Positions 16,058-25,258 of a stretch of 49,446 bases of DNA are shown piece by piece. The notes beneath the pieces were generated by a model that ran no database searches, was not told where the DNA came from, and was given only the letters and a program-made list of their open reading frames with translations. The first letter of the stretch is position 1. Each line of letters begins with the position of its first letter. The position numbers and the translations under genes are program-made. Source of the DNA: JADZAI01 sp046348585 (GTDB taxonomy: Bacteria > Pseudomonadota > Alphaproteobacteria > Micropepsales > Micropepsaceae); assembly GCA_046348585.1 (NCBI GenBank), contig JAXMDZ010000022.1, forward strand, positions 1 to 49,446, in the 5' to 3' direction.

Positions 16058-16441
16058 ATGACCTCGTCCCCCGACACCGCCGCACGCGAGACCGGCCTCG
16101 ACCTGATGCCGCGCTTCGATGCGGCCGGCCTCATCACCGCCGTCGTCACCGAGGCGGGGAGCGGCGCGCTGCTGATGGTCGCGCACATGAACGAGACGGC
16201 GCTGCGGCTGACCGTCGAGAGCGGCGACGCTTGGTACTGGTCGCGCTCGCGCGGCGCGCTGTGGCGCAAGGGCGAGACCTCGGGCCACACGCAAAAGGTG
16301 GTCGAGCTGCGCATCGACTGCGACCAGGACGCGGTGTGGCTTCAGGTCGAGCAGACCGGCCCCGCCTGCCACACCGGCGCGCATTCGTGCTTCTACCGCG
16401 CGGTGCGCGGGCCGGACGGCCGCCTGGAGCGGGTAGGCTAG
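16058..16441 (+). CDS. hisI: Phosphoribosyl-AMP cyclohydrolase
   Basis: A 127-residue single-domain HisI, without the HisE part found in the fused enterobacterial enzyme. D87-C88-D89-Q90-D91 is the metal site (zinc and magnesium), and C104 and C111 in CHTG...SCFYR are the other conserved cysteines. It opens the purine ring of PR-AMP in histidine synthesis. ATG 16058 follows an AGGAG ribosome site. No other histidine gene lies nearby. Its TAG is shared with the convergent gene in CTAG. Confidence 0.95.
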   Translation: MTSSPDTAARETGLDLMPRFDAAGLITAVVTEAGSGALLMVAHMNETALRLTVESGDAWYWSRSRGALWRKGETSGHTQKVVELRIDCDQDAVWLQVEQTGPACHTGAHSCFYRAVRGPDGRLERVG

Positions 16442-17208
16442 TCGGCCACGAAGCCGTCGAGGCGCGCCCGCACCGCCGCGTCGATGGCGGCAAGGTCGGC
16501 CATATGCCGCTTCGAGACCGTGAAGCCGTAGGCGAAGCCCGTGCGCCAGGGCGCCTGGGGCACCTTGCAGACCGTGCCGAAGCAGGCGGCGGCGATGCGC
16601 ACGCCGTCATTGCGCTGATAGACCGCGTAGGCGTTGCCGGACTTCGCGGCGCTGCCCTCGGCCGCCTCGATCACCAGCACGCCGCCCGGCAGGGTGCGCT
16701 CGCCATAAGCGCCGTAGGCGGCCATTTCGGAGCGGGCGAGGGCGAGCGCCGCGTCGTCCACGGGTAGCGCGCCGAAGCTTTTCTGCAGGGTGTAGAACGC
16801 GCCTTCCCATTCGGCGTCAGGCGTTTCGCCCTTCTGGCGGCGGGCATAGCTCAGCCCGTCGAGATCGGGCAGCTCGCCCCAGAAATAGAGCACCGTCGCC
16901 TTGCCGTAGCGCACCGGCCCTTCGTCCTCGGCGAGGCCTTCGCAGGCCGGCGGCAGCGTCTCCAGCGCCTGGCAGGGAATGCGCAGATGCACGTCCAGCA
17001 GATAGGCGTCGTGCCAGAGCGAGGCCTCGCGGGCGATCATCTCGCCCGCCCGGTCGAGGCCCCAGCGCACGATGGGCGCGATGAACAGGCTCGATCCCGC
17101 CCACACCACGATGACGAAGGCGATGAGGCCGTAGAAGCGCAGGCTCCGCATCAGCCGCTTCCCGAAGCTGAGGGGCGGGGGCGGGGGGAGCGGAGACCGG
17201 CCGTTCAT
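16438..17208 (-). CDS. Membrane-anchored protein of unknown function
   Basis: A 256-residue protein with a proline-rich cytoplasmic start, one membrane helix at about 25-48 (LIAFVIVVWAGSSLFIAPI) and a soluble remainder on the periplasmic side. Four cysteines (about 80, 89, 213 and 218, by count) could form disulfides. I recognise no family. Its start overlaps the ubiG stop by ATGA, so it is probably cotranslated with ubiG, although a role in ubiquinone synthesis is not shown by the sequence. Confidence 0.7.
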   Translation of the reverse strand: MNGRSPLPPPPPLSFGKRLMRSLRFYGLIAFVIVVWAGSSLFIAPIVRWGLDRAGEMIAREASLWHDAYLLDVHLRIPCQALETLPPACEGLAEDEGPVRYGKATVLYFWGELPDLDGLSYARRQKGETPDAEWEGAFYTLQKSFGALPVDDAALALARSEMAAYGAYGERTLPGGVLVIEAAEGSAAKSGNAYAVYQRNDGVRIAAACFGTVCKVPQAPWRTGFAYGFTVSKRHMADLAAIDAAVRARLDGFVAD

Positions 17209-17972
17209 GCGGGGCGGGTCGCCAGGGCGAGATAGTTGACGCCGGTATCGGACGAGCGCCGCCAGGCATCGGCGAGCGGGTTGTAGGCGATGCCGGTCAG
17301 CTCCGCCGTTTCGAGGCCCGATGCGGCGAGCGCCGCCTTGAGTTCGGCGGGGGTGACGAATTTCGCCCAGTCGTGGGTGCCGCGCGGCAGCCAGCCCAGC
17401 ACGTATTCGGCCCCGACGATGGCCAGCGCCCAGGCCTTCATCGTGCGGTTGATGGTCGCCACCACCATCATGCCGCCGGGTTTCAGCATGGCGGCGCAGC
17501 TGTCCATGAACAGTTTGAGGTCGGCGACGTGCTCGACCACCTCCATGTTGAGGATGACGTCGAAGCGCTCGCCGGCGGCGGCCAGCGCCTCGGCCGTCGT
17601 CACCCGGTAGTCGATGGCGAGGCCCTGCTCGGCGGCGTGGACGCTGGCGGTGCCGATATTGCGTTCAGAGGCGTCGGCCCCGGTGACCGCGAAGCCGAGG
17701 CGGGCCATCGGCTCGCTGAGAAGGCCGCCGCCGCAGCCGATGTCGAGCAGGCGCAGCCCCTCGAACGGCCGCCGCGCCGCGCCGTCGCGGCCGAAGCGGG
17801 CGAGGGCCTTCTCGCGGATATAGGCGAGGCGCACCGGGTTGAAGCGGTGCAGCGGGCGGAACTTGCCGGTCTCGTCCCACCACTCGGCGGCGATCGCGCT
17901 GAAACGCGCGACGTCGGCGGCGTCGACGGTGGAGGCGCCGTCCTGCGGCGCCGTGGCGGGGGCGGCGGTCAT
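17205..17972 (-). CDS. ubiG: Ubiquinone biosynthesis O-methyltransferase
   Basis: A 255-residue class I methyltransferase with motif I LLDIGCGGG at 75-83 and the UbiG-type AAEWWDETGKFRPLHRFNPVR stretch at about 28-48. It performs both O-methylations in ubiquinone synthesis. The gene is divergent from lysC, the arrangement common in alphaproteobacteria. It overlaps the downstream membrane-anchored gene by ATGA. Confidence 0.95.
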   Translation of the reverse strand: MTAAPATAPQDGASTVDAADVARFSAIAAEWWDETGKFRPLHRFNPVRLAYIREKALARFGRDGAARRPFEGLRLLDIGCGGGLLSEPMARLGFAVTGADASERNIGTASVHAAEQGLAIDYRVTTAEALAAAGERFDVILNMEVVEHVADLKLFMDSCAAMLKPGGMMVVATINRTMKAWALAIVGAEYVLGWLPRGTHDWAKFVTPAELKAALAASGLETAELTGIAYNPLADAWRRSSDTGVNYLALATRPA

Positions 17973-18105
17973 GGCGCCTATGTAAGGCCCCCCGGCCGCC
18001 GCGCCAACCGCCTGTTTTGTGTTGCCACCGGGGGGTGCGGCCTGTATCGCCATGCCGCCTCCCGCCCCCTGGAAAAGCCCGCCGAAGCCGCCTATGTCCG
18101 CCCCG

Positions 18106-19344
18106 ATGAAACCCCGCCTCGTGATGAAGTTCGGCGGCACCTCCGTGGCCGGCGTGGAGCGCATCCGCGCCGTCGCGCGGCTGGTCAAGCGCCAGGTCGA
18201 TCTGGGCTACGACGTCGCCGTCGTGGTCTCGGCGATGTCGGGGGAAACCAACAAGCTGGTCGCCTTCACCCGCGAGATGTCGCCGCTGCACGACGCGCGC
18301 GAATACGACGCCATCGCCTCGACCGGCGAGAACGTGACCGCCGGGCTCACCGCCATCGCGCTCGACGCGATCGGGGTGCCGGCGCGCTCGTGGGCCGGAT
18401 GGCAGGTGCCGATCCGGACCGACGGCGTGCACGGCTCGGCCTCGATCGTGGAGATCGGCGTCGAGGGGATCGTCGAACGCTTCGGCCAGGGCGTCGTCGC
18501 GGTGGTCGCCGGCTTCCAGGGCGTCAGCCCCGAGGGCCGGGTGACGACGCTGGGGCGCGGCGGTTCGGACACCTCGGCGGTGGCGCTGGCGGCGGCGCTG
18601 GGCGCGGAGCGCTGCGACATCTATACCGACGTGGACGGCGTCTACACGACCGATCCGCGCATCGTGGAGAAGGCGCAGAAGCTCGACAAGGTCTCCTACG
18701 AGGAGATGCTGGAAATGGCCTCGCTGGGCGCCAAGGTGCTCCAGACCCGCTCGGTCGAGGTGGCGATGATCCACAAGGTGAGGACGCAGGTCCTCTCCAG
18801 CTTCGACGAATCGGCCGGCGAGAACCTGCCCGGCACGCTGGTCTGCGATGAGGACGAGATCATGGAAAAGAGGCTGGTCACCGGCGTCGCCTACAGCCGC
18901 GACGAAGCCAAGATCACGCTGGTGCGCGTGCCGGACCGTCCCGGCGTCGCCGCCTCGATCTTCTCGCCGCTGGCGGACGCCGGCATCAATGTCGACATGA
19001 TCGTCCAGAACGTCTCCGACGACGGCAAGACGACCGACATGACCTTCACCACCGGCAAGGCGGATTTCGACCGCGCGCTGAAGGTGCTGGAGGACAATCG
19101 CGCCGCCATCGGCTTCGAGCGCATCTCGACCGATCCCAACGTCGTCAAGGTCTCGGTCATCGGGGTCGGCATGCGCACCCATGCCGGCGTCGCCCAGACG
19201 ATGTTCAAGACGCTGGCCGAGAAGGGCATCAACATCCAGGTGATCTCGACCTCCGAGATCAAGGTCTCGGTGCTGATCGCCGCCGAATACACCGAGCTCG
19301 CGGTGCGCGCGCTGCACACCGCCTACGGCCTCGACAAGGCATGA
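18106..19344 (+). CDS. lysC: Aspartate kinase
   Basis: A 412-residue monofunctional aspartokinase. It opens with MKPRLVMKFGGTSVAG, has a kinase domain to about 250, and carries two ACT domains in the last 150 residues that bind lysine and/or threonine as feedback inhibitors. It makes aspartyl phosphate for lysine, threonine, methionine and cell-wall precursors. The start at 18106 matches related proteins; ATG 18094 (four codons earlier) is also possible. No clear ribosome site precedes either. ptsP begins 37 bp after its stop. Confidence 0.95.
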   Translation: MKPRLVMKFGGTSVAGVERIRAVARLVKRQVDLGYDVAVVVSAMSGETNKLVAFTREMSPLHDAREYDAIASTGENVTAGLTAIALDAIGVPARSWAGWQVPIRTDGVHGSASIVEIGVEGIVERFGQGVVAVVAGFQGVSPEGRVTTLGRGGSDTSAVALAAALGAERCDIYTDVDGVYTTDPRIVEKAQKLDKVSYEEMLEMASLGAKVLQTRSVEVAMIHKVRTQVLSSFDESAGENLPGTLVCDEDEIMEKRLVTGVAYSRDEAKITLVRVPDRPGVAASIFSPLADAGINVDMIVQNVSDDGKTTDMTFTTGKADFDRALKVLEDNRAAIGFERISTDPNVVKVSVIGVGMRTHAGVAQTMFKTLAEKGINIQVISTSEIKVSVLIAAEYTELAVRALHTAYGLDKA

Positions 19345-19381
19345 ACGGGGCGAAGCCCATACCCCGCGCCGGGGGCGGCTG

Positions 19382-21649
19382 ATGGTCACCGCGGCGGGCA
19401 ATCCCCGGCTGCTGCTCCGGCGCCTGCGCGACATCATGCAGGAGCGGACCAGCGCGCAGGACCGGCTCGACCGCATCGTCACCCTCATCGCCTCCAACAT
19501 GGTGGCCGAGGTCTGCTCGATCTACCTGATGCGCCACGGCGGCGAGCTGGAGCTGTTCGCCACCGAAGGCCTCAACAAGAGCGCCGTCCACAAGACGCGG
19601 CTGAAGAAGGGCGAGGGCCTCGTCGGCGACATCGCCCTGCACGCGCGGCCGCTCAATCTGCCGGACGCGCAGAGCCATCCGAACTTCGTCTTCCTGCCCG
19701 AGACCGGCGAAGAGCCGTTCCAGAGCCTGATGGGCGTGCCGATCCTGCGCGACGGCCTCTGCCTCGGCGTCATCGTGGTGCAGAACAAGACCCGCCGCCT
19801 CTACGACGAGGAGGAGGTGGAGGCCGCGCAGACCATCGCCATGGTGCTGGCCGAGATGGTCGCCTCCGGCGATCTCGTCTCGCCGGGCGAGCTTGAGGAA
19901 ACCGGCATCCGCCGCGACCGGCCCTGGCGCGGCAAGGGCAGCGCCATCGCCGACGGCGTCGCCATCGGCGAGGTCGTGCTGCACGAGCCGCGCGTCAAGG
20001 TCGAGCGGCTGATCGCCGAGAACCCGGACGCCGAGCGCGTCCGCCTGGAGACGGCGGTCGCCGAGCTGCGTTCCTCGGTCGACGAGATGGTCGATCACGA
20101 GGACATGGAGCTTCTGGGCGACACCAAGGAAGTGCTCGAAGCCTACCGCATGTTCGCCAACGATTCGGGCTGGCTGACGCGGCTGCGCGAGGCGATCGGC
20201 ACGGGCCTCACCGCCGAGGCGGCGGTGGAGCGCGTGCAGTCCGAGACGCGGGCGCGGCTGATGCGCCATACCGATCCCTATCTGCGCGAACGCGCTCACG
20301 ATCTCGACGATCTCGCCAACCGCCTGCTGCGCCACCTGGCGGGTCTCGCCGACACCGCGGCCGGGGCGCTGCTGCCCGACAACGTCGTGCTGGTCGCCCG
20401 CGCGATGGGGCCGGCCGAACTGCTCGACTACGACCGCGCCAAGCTGAAGGCCGTGGTGCTGGAGGAAGGCTCGCCCACCAGCCACGTCGCCATCGTCGCG
20501 CGGGCCCTCGGCATTCCCCTTGTCGGCCGCATCGACAATCTCGTCGACATGGCCGACAGCGGCAATGCGATCATCGTCGACGGCGAGCGCGGCGAAGTCC
20601 ATCTGCGCCCGGCCGCCGACGTCGTCGCCTCCTATCGCGCCAAGCTCGCGGTGATGGCGCAGCGCGAACTGGAGTTCGCGGCCGTGCGCGACGCGCCCGC
20701 CGAGACGGCGGACGGGGTGGCGGTGGCGCTCAACCTCAATGCGGGGCTTGCGGTCGATCTGCCGCATCTCGACGAGACGGGCGCGGCGGGGATCGGGCTC
20801 TTCCGCACCGAACTGCCCTTCATGATCACGACGCGGCTGCCGAGCCTGCGCCAGCAGACCGATCTCTATGCGCGGGTGCTGACCGCCGCCGGGACGCGGC
20901 CCGTCACCTTCCGCACGCTCGATCTGGGCGGCGACAAGGTGCTGCCCTACATGCACATGGAGGCGGAGGAAAACCCCGCCATGGGCTGGCGCGCCATCCG
21001 CATCAGCCTCGATCGCCCGGCGCTGCTGCGCTACCAGCTCCGCGCGATGATCGCGGCGGCGGCCGGGCGCAATCTCAACGTGATGTTCCCGATGATCGCC
21101 GAGGTCGCCGAGTTCGCGCAGGCGCGGGCGCTGCTCGACGCCGAACTGGCGCGCGCCGCCAGCCTCTGCAAGACGCCGCCCGCCGCCGTCCGGGCGGGCA
21201 CGATGCTGGAAGTGCCCTCGCTCGGCTGGAGTCTCAAGCCGCTGCTCGCCATCGCCGACTTCATCTCGCTCGGCACCAACGATCTGATGCAGTTCTTCTT
21301 CGCCTCCGACCGCGGCAATCCGCGGCTCGGCGACCGCTACGATGCGCTGAGCCCCGCCTTCCTGCGCTTCATCCGCGCCTGCGTGGAGGAGGCCTCGGCG
21401 GCCGGCAAGGGTCTTGCGGTCTGCGGCGAGATGGCGGGGCGGCCGCTCGAAGCGCTCGCGCTGGCGGCGCTCGGCGTGCGCCAGCTTTCGATGCAGCCGC
21501 ACGCCATCGGTCCGGTGAAGATGGCGATCCGCTCGGTCGCGCTCGGCCCGCTCGCCGCCTTCCTGGAGCAGCGCCTCGACGATCCCGGCCACTCGCTGCG
21601 CGACGATTTCCGCGCCTTCGCCGAAGCGGCGGGCGCGAAGCTCGCCTGA
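19382..21649 (+). CDS. ptsP: Phosphoenolpyruvate-protein phosphotransferase PtsP (EI-Ntr)
   Basis: A 755-residue enzyme I of the nitrogen-related PTS. An N-terminal GAF domain covers about 20-155. The HPr-binding/phospho-His domain contains H368 in GSPTSHVAIVARALGIP. The C-terminal PEP-binding barrel has ISLGTNDLMQFF and catalytic C681 in AVCGEMAGRP. It passes phosphate from PEP to NPr and then EIIA-Ntr, and the GAF domain senses glutamine in related proteins. The order lysC-ptsP is conserved in this class. Confidence 0.95.
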   Translation: MVTAAGNPRLLLRRLRDIMQERTSAQDRLDRIVTLIASNMVAEVCSIYLMRHGGELELFATEGLNKSAVHKTRLKKGEGLVGDIALHARPLNLPDAQSHPNFVFLPETGEEPFQSLMGVPILRDGLCLGVIVVQNKTRRLYDEEEVEAAQTIAMVLAEMVASGDLVSPGELEETGIRRDRPWRGKGSAIADGVAIGEVVLHEPRVKVERLIAENPDAERVRLETAVAELRSSVDEMVDHEDMELLGDTKEVLEAYRMFANDSGWLTRLREAIGTGLTAEAAVERVQSETRARLMRHTDPYLRERAHDLDDLANRLLRHLAGLADTAAGALLPDNVVLVARAMGPAELLDYDRAKLKAVVLEEGSPTSHVAIVARALGIPLVGRIDNLVDMADSGNAIIVDGERGEVHLRPAADVVASYRAKLAVMAQRELEFAAVRDAPAETADGVAVALNLNAGLAVDLPHLDETGAAGIGLFRTELPFMITTRLPSLRQQTDLYARVLTAAGTRPVTFRTLDLGGDKVLPYMHMEAEENPAMGWRAIRISLDRPALLRYQLRAMIAAAAGRNLNVMFPMIAEVAEFAQARALLDAELARAASLCKTPPAAVRAGTMLEVPSLGWSLKPLLAIADFISLGTNDLMQFFFASDRGNPRLGDRYDALSPAFLRFIRACVEEASAAGKGLAVCGEMAGRPLEALALAALGVRQLSMQPHAIGPVKMAIRSVALGPLAAFLEQRLDDPGHSLRDDFRAFAEAAGAKLA

Positions 21650-21711
21650 GCCTCACGCTTTCGCGGCCGGGCCGGCGGGGTTAGGCTCCGCCACCCGCGA
21701 TGGAGCCTCCC

Positions 21712-21957
21712 ATGACCAAGGTCACCTATCGTATCGTCCCGCATGACGGCGGCTGGGCCTACACGCTGGACGGCGTTTTTTCCGAGCCTTACCCGACCAA
21801 GGCGGCCGCCGTTGCGGCGGCGCGGCAGGCGGCGTTCGAGCAGCAATGGCCGGAGGCGCATTCGGTCTCGATCTCGTGGGAGGGCGAGGACGGCGTCTGG
21901 CACGACGAGGCCTCGCGCGGCGACGACCGCCCGGTGACCGCCGTCGACGAGACCTGA
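21712..21957 (+). CDS. DUF2188 domain-containing protein
   Basis: An 81-residue protein with the DUF2188 pattern: a beta-rich VTYRIVPHDGGWAYTLDG start, a lysine/alanine helix (TKAAAVAAARQAA) and a hydrophobic VSISWEGEDGVW strand. The function of the family is unknown. The start at 21712 is supported by GGAG about 7 nt upstream; ATG 21700 is an alternative. It is followed by a strong bidirectional terminator and converges with the cold-shock gene. Confidence 0.78.
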   Translation: MTKVTYRIVPHDGGWAYTLDGVFSEPYPTKAAAVAAARQAAFEQQWPEAHSVSISWEGEDGVWHDEASRGDDRPVTAVDET

Positions 21958-21994
21958 GGCCCGCCGCCGTCTCCGGTCGCGCGCCTCCGCAACG

Positions 21995-22032
21995 AAAAAG
22001 GCCCCGCACCGCCAGGCGGTGAGGGGCCTTTT
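21995..22032. terminator. Bidirectional rho-independent terminator
   Basis: AAAAAGGCCCCGCACCGCC is followed by a short loop and GGTGAGGGGCCTTTT. This is a long GC stem with one mismatch, an A tract on the left and a T tract on the right. It works on paper for both strands and separates the DUF2188 gene from the convergent cold-shock gene. Confidence 0.85.
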
Positions 22033-22135
22033 GTCCGGCGTCGGGCCTCGCGGGCTCCGCCGCCGCCAGTCCATCCGTGGCCGGCGTCGTCGTCCGCGAG
22101 AGAGGGGCGCAGCGCGCGAGGCGCCGCGCCGCCTC

Positions 22136-22348
22136 TTAGCCGACGGCCTTCAGGTTTTCCGCCGACATCTTGCCGGTGCGGCGGTCCTTCTGGAGCTCGA
22201 AGCTCACCTTCTGGCCCTCGGTCAGGCTGCCGAGTTCCGAGCGCTCGACGGCGCTGATATGCACGAAGGCGTCGCTGCCGCCGTCGTCGGGGGCGATGAA
22301 ACCAAAGCCCTTCTGCGTGTTAAACCACTTCACGGTTCCCGTCGTCAT
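22136..22348 (-). CDS. Cold-shock domain protein (CspA family)
   Basis: A 70-residue single cold-shock domain. The RNA-binding motifs RNP1 (KGFGFIAP, 13-20) and RNP2 (AFVHIS, 27-32) are intact. It binds single-stranded RNA or DNA and melts RNA structure. A purine-rich GAGAAAGGG ribosome site precedes the ATG at 22348. About 258 bp separate it from the next start, enough for the long untranslated leader common in csp genes. Confidence 0.95.
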   Translation of the reverse strand: MTTGTVKWFNTQKGFGFIAPDDGGSDAFVHISAVERSELGSLTEGQKVSFELQKDRRTGKMSAENLKAVG

Positions 22349-22606
22349 GGGAGCCCTTTCTCAAAAACAAGGATGTATGCCCTCGCGGTCTTCCACGAAG
22401 CGTCGAACTTGCAGTTTCGGGTAAAATGATCGTCGGCGGCGCAAATGGAAGCGCCCGCCAAGGTCCAATCGACCGTCTATCGACGCCGCTCAGATGCGCC
22501 CAATGGCCGAATAATGCAAGGACTTAATTTCACCCTCTCTGAAAATGCCCGGAAAGCCGGAGGATATTGATTTCGCGGCGGCGGGAAACACTGCTATAGG
22601 GACGTC
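22349..22606. other. Divergent intergenic region upstream of the cold-shock gene
   Basis: This 258-bp stretch holds no gene. It is more AT-rich than its surroundings and should contain the csp promoter and leader on the minus strand. I could not pick a convincing -35/-10 pair. At the right end TATAGG (22595-22600) lies 6 nt before the ATG of the next gene. Confidence 0.5.
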
Positions 22607-22834
22607 ATGAAATACTCACTTTCCGCGCAGAGCCGGGATGGCCGCGAAGTCTCGACCGGCCACCGCACGGCGGCGTCGGCGCTCGCCGCGATCGCCCAGA
22701 TCAAGGGCGAGGGCGCCTTGCAGATCCAGATTTTCGACGTCAAGACCGGGCGTCTGATGGACGAGGCGGCGCTCGCCCGCGCCGACGCGCAGGCCCAGAT
22801 GATGGACCGCCTGCGGGCCCCGAACGCCGCCTGA
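22607..22834 (+). CDS. Small protein of unknown function
   Basis: A 75-residue soluble protein with a beta-hairpin-like start (KYSLSAQSRDGREVSTGHRT), an alanine helix, a second strand (ALQIQIFDVKTGRLMDE) and a C-terminal helix. The pattern resembles small DUF2188-like folds but I do not recognise a family. No ribosome site is visible. TATAGG sits directly upstream, so the message may be leaderless. The gene precedes the RodZ-like gene by 122 bp. Confidence 0.65.
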   Translation: MKYSLSAQSRDGREVSTGHRTAASALAAIAQIKGEGALQIQIFDVKTGRLMDEAALARADAQAQMMDRLRAPNAA

Positions 22835-22956
22835 ACGCCCGCCGTTAACACCCTCTTCATTGCGTCCCGGCCCCTTGCGGGTTTATGTGACCGGCGGTTG
22901 GGCCGGGCGGGATCGCCGCCCGCCCCAAGTCTCCGGCGCAAGGGTCAGTCAGCATC

Positions 22957-24075
22957 GTGTCGTCCGAAAACGGTCAACCTCCGACCAGCCGCCGGCTCAA
23001 TCTGAAGGACGTTCAGGAAGCGCCCGGCGCATCGGCCGAAAGCGTCGGCATGGAGCTGCGCGCCATCCGCCTGCATCGCGGCGAGACCGTCGCCCAGGTC
23101 AGCCAGGTGCTGCGCATCCGCAAGGATCTGGTCGAGGCGATCGAGCAGTCGCGCCACGACCTGCTGCCCGGCCAGGCCTATGCGGTCGGCTTCGTGCGTT
23201 CCTATGCCGATTATCTGCGCCTCGACACCGCCGACGTGGTGCGGCGCTACAAGGCCGAGATGGCGGCGCTGGAGCCGACCGGCCACTTCGCCATTCCGGT
23301 GCCGGAGGAGGAGCAGCGCTTCTCGTTCGTTTCGGTCGGCATCATCCTGCTCTGCCTCGCCGGCGCGGCGGCGGGCGCCTATTACCTCGCCACCCAGGCC
23401 GGCTGGATCGGCGGCTCGCGGCCGCTCACCCCCGGCACGACGGCCGCGACGGAACCCGATTCCGGCTCGACGACGCCGCCGCCCGACGGCCTCGACGGTT
23501 CCCGCCCGGCGCCGGTCGCCGCGGCGCCGGCCCCGACGCCCGCGCCCACCCCGGTTCCGACGCCCGCGCCGACGCCCGTCCCGCGTCCCGGCGGCATCGT
23601 CGCCCCGGCTCCCGGCGAGGCGGCGCAGGCGGCGACGGGCCGCGAGATGGGCAAGGCCAACACCGATGCCCGCATCGTCTTCATCGCGCGGCGGCCGACC
23701 CTGCTGACGGTCGCGTCGAGCGAGCTGCGCAACACCATCTTCATCAACCGCACGCTTGAGGCGGGCGACAGCTACCGGGTGCCCAACAAGTCCGGCCTGC
23801 TGCTCTCGATCGCCGATGCCGGTGCGATCGACGTCATCCTCGACGGCGTCTTCATCGGCCATGCCGGGGCCGATGGCGCGGCGGTGACCGATTTCGCGCT
23901 GTCGCCGGAAGCCTATGGCGCGCCCGCCGCGCGGCCGGACGCCCCGCCCGCGCCGGCGAGCGAACCTGCGAGCCAACCCGCGACCGGGCCGGCCGCCGAG
24001 CCGGCAGCGCCCGCGCCCGCCGCCGGTCCCACGCCTTCGCCCACGCCGCCGCCGGCGCTGCCCCCGGGGGGCTGA
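22957..24075 (+). CDS. RodZ-like helix-turn-helix membrane protein (DUF4115)
   Basis: A 372-residue protein with a GTG start. An HTH domain (about 30-100, LRAIRLHRGETVAQVSQVL) is followed by one membrane helix at 125-146, a proline/threonine/alanine linker (about 185-210) with repeated PTPAPTPV units, a DUF4115 domain at about 225-310, and a second proline/alanine tail. This is the RodZ layout: cytoplasmic HTH that contacts MreB, with a periplasmic part. It probably acts in cell-shape control. ispG starts 4 bp after its stop. Confidence 0.85.
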   Translation: MSSENGQPPTSRRLNLKDVQEAPGASAESVGMELRAIRLHRGETVAQVSQVLRIRKDLVEAIEQSRHDLLPGQAYAVGFVRSYADYLRLDTADVVRRYKAEMAALEPTGHFAIPVPEEEQRFSFVSVGIILLCLAGAAAGAYYLATQAGWIGGSRPLTPGTTAATEPDSGSTTPPPDGLDGSRPAPVAAAPAPTPAPTPVPTPAPTPVPRPGGIVAPAPGEAAQAATGREMGKANTDARIVFIARRPTLLTVASSELRNTIFINRTLEAGDSYRVPNKSGLLLSIADAGAIDVILDGVFIGHAGADGAAVTDFALSPEAYGAPAARPDAPPAPASEPASQPATGPAAEPAAPAPAAGPTPSPTPPPALPPGG

Positions 24076-24079
24076 AGCG

Positions 24080-25225
24080 ATGAGCGCCGTCCGGCCCTAT
24101 CGCCAGATCGCGCGCCGCGTCAGCCGCAAGATCCGCGTCGGCGCGGTCGAGGTGGGCGGCGACGCGCCGATCAGCGTCCAGTCGATGACCAACACGATCA
24201 CCGCCGACGCGGCGGCGACGATCCGTCAGGTCAAGGCGCTGGAGGAGGCCGGGGCCGACATCGTGCGCGTCTCGGTGCCGGACGAGGAGTCGTCGAAGGC
24301 GCTGAGAGCGATCGTCCGCGCGGCCCGCGTGCCGATCGTCGCCGACATCCATTTCCACTATCGCCGCGCCATCGAGGCGGCCGAGGCGGGCGCGGCGTGC
24401 CTGCGCATCAATCCCGGCAATATCGGCAGCGCCGCGCGGGTGCGCGAGGTGGTGCAGGCGGCGAAGGATCACGGCTGCTCGATGCGCATCGGCGTCAATG
24501 CCGGAAGCCTGGAGCCCGAATTGCTGGAGCGCTACGGCGAACCCTGTCCCGAGGCGATGGTGGAAAGCGCGCTCAATCACGCGCGGCTTCTGGAGGACAA
24601 CGATTTCCGCGAGTTCAAGATTTCGGTGAAGGCCTCGGACGTGTTCCTCGCGGCCGCCGCCTATCAGGGTCTTGCGGAGGCCTGCGATTACCCGCTGCAC
24701 CTGGGCGTGACCGAGGCGGGCGGCATGATCCCCGGCACGGTCAAATCGTCCATCGGCATCGGCAGCCTGCTGTGGGCGGGCATCGGCGACACGATCCGCG
24801 TCTCGCTGTCGGCCGATCCGGTGGAGGAAGTGCGGGTCGGCTTCGACATCCTCAAGGCGCTGGGGCTGCGCCATCGCGGGGTCAACATCATCTCGTGCCC
24901 GTCCTGCGCGCGTCAGGGTTTCGACGTCATCAAGACGGTCGGCATTCTGGAGGAGCGGCTGAAGCACATCGCCACGCCCATGAGCCTGTCGATCATCGGC
25001 TGCGTCGTGAACGGCCCCGGCGAGGCGACGCAGACCGATATCGGTTTCACCGGCGGCGGCTCGCTCGGCAAGGGCACGGGCGGTTCGGGCATGATCTATC
25101 TGGCCGGCAAGCAGGCCTACAAGCAGTCGAACGAGGATCTCGTCGAGCACATCGTGGCGCTCTGCGAGAAGAAGGCCGCCGAGATCGAAGCCGCCCGCGC
25201 CGCCCCGCCCCGCGCGGCCGAGTAG
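24080..25225 (+). CDS. ispG: (E)-4-hydroxy-3-methylbut-2-enyl-diphosphate synthase
   Basis: A 381-residue [4Fe-4S] enzyme of the non-mevalonate isoprenoid pathway that converts MEcPP to HMBPP. Cluster ligands are visible as C273 and C276 (SCPSC), C308 and E315 (GCVVNGPGEA). The N-terminal TIM barrel starts with VGAVEVGGDAPISVQSMTNT. The extra plant-type domain is absent, so it is the bacterial two-domain form. It follows the RodZ-like gene by 4 bp, a common pairing. Confidence 0.97.
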   Translation: MSAVRPYRQIARRVSRKIRVGAVEVGGDAPISVQSMTNTITADAAATIRQVKALEEAGADIVRVSVPDEESSKALRAIVRAARVPIVADIHFHYRRAIEAAEAGAACLRINPGNIGSAARVREVVQAAKDHGCSMRIGVNAGSLEPELLERYGEPCPEAMVESALNHARLLEDNDFREFKISVKASDVFLAAAAYQGLAEACDYPLHLGVTEAGGMIPGTVKSSIGIGSLLWAGIGDTIRVSLSADPVEEVRVGFDILKALGLRHRGVNIISCPSCARQGFDVIKTVGILEERLKHIATPMSLSIIGCVVNGPGEATQTDIGFTGGGSLGKGTGGSGMIYLAGKQAYKQSNEDLVEHIVALCEKKAAEIEAARAAPPRAAE

Positions 25226-25258
25226 CGTTCGCGCCCCGCAGCCGCTACACCCCGCCCC

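Noticed and set aside
19259..21592. A 777-codon frame opposite ptsP
   Set aside because: Shadow of ptsP; composition biased to A, R, G, H and D with no recognisable fold.
22905..22921. GGGCGG, GATCG, CCGCCC hairpin as a terminator before the RodZ-like gene
   Set aside because: No T tract follows and the neighbouring genes run in the same direction; probably chance in GC-rich DNA.
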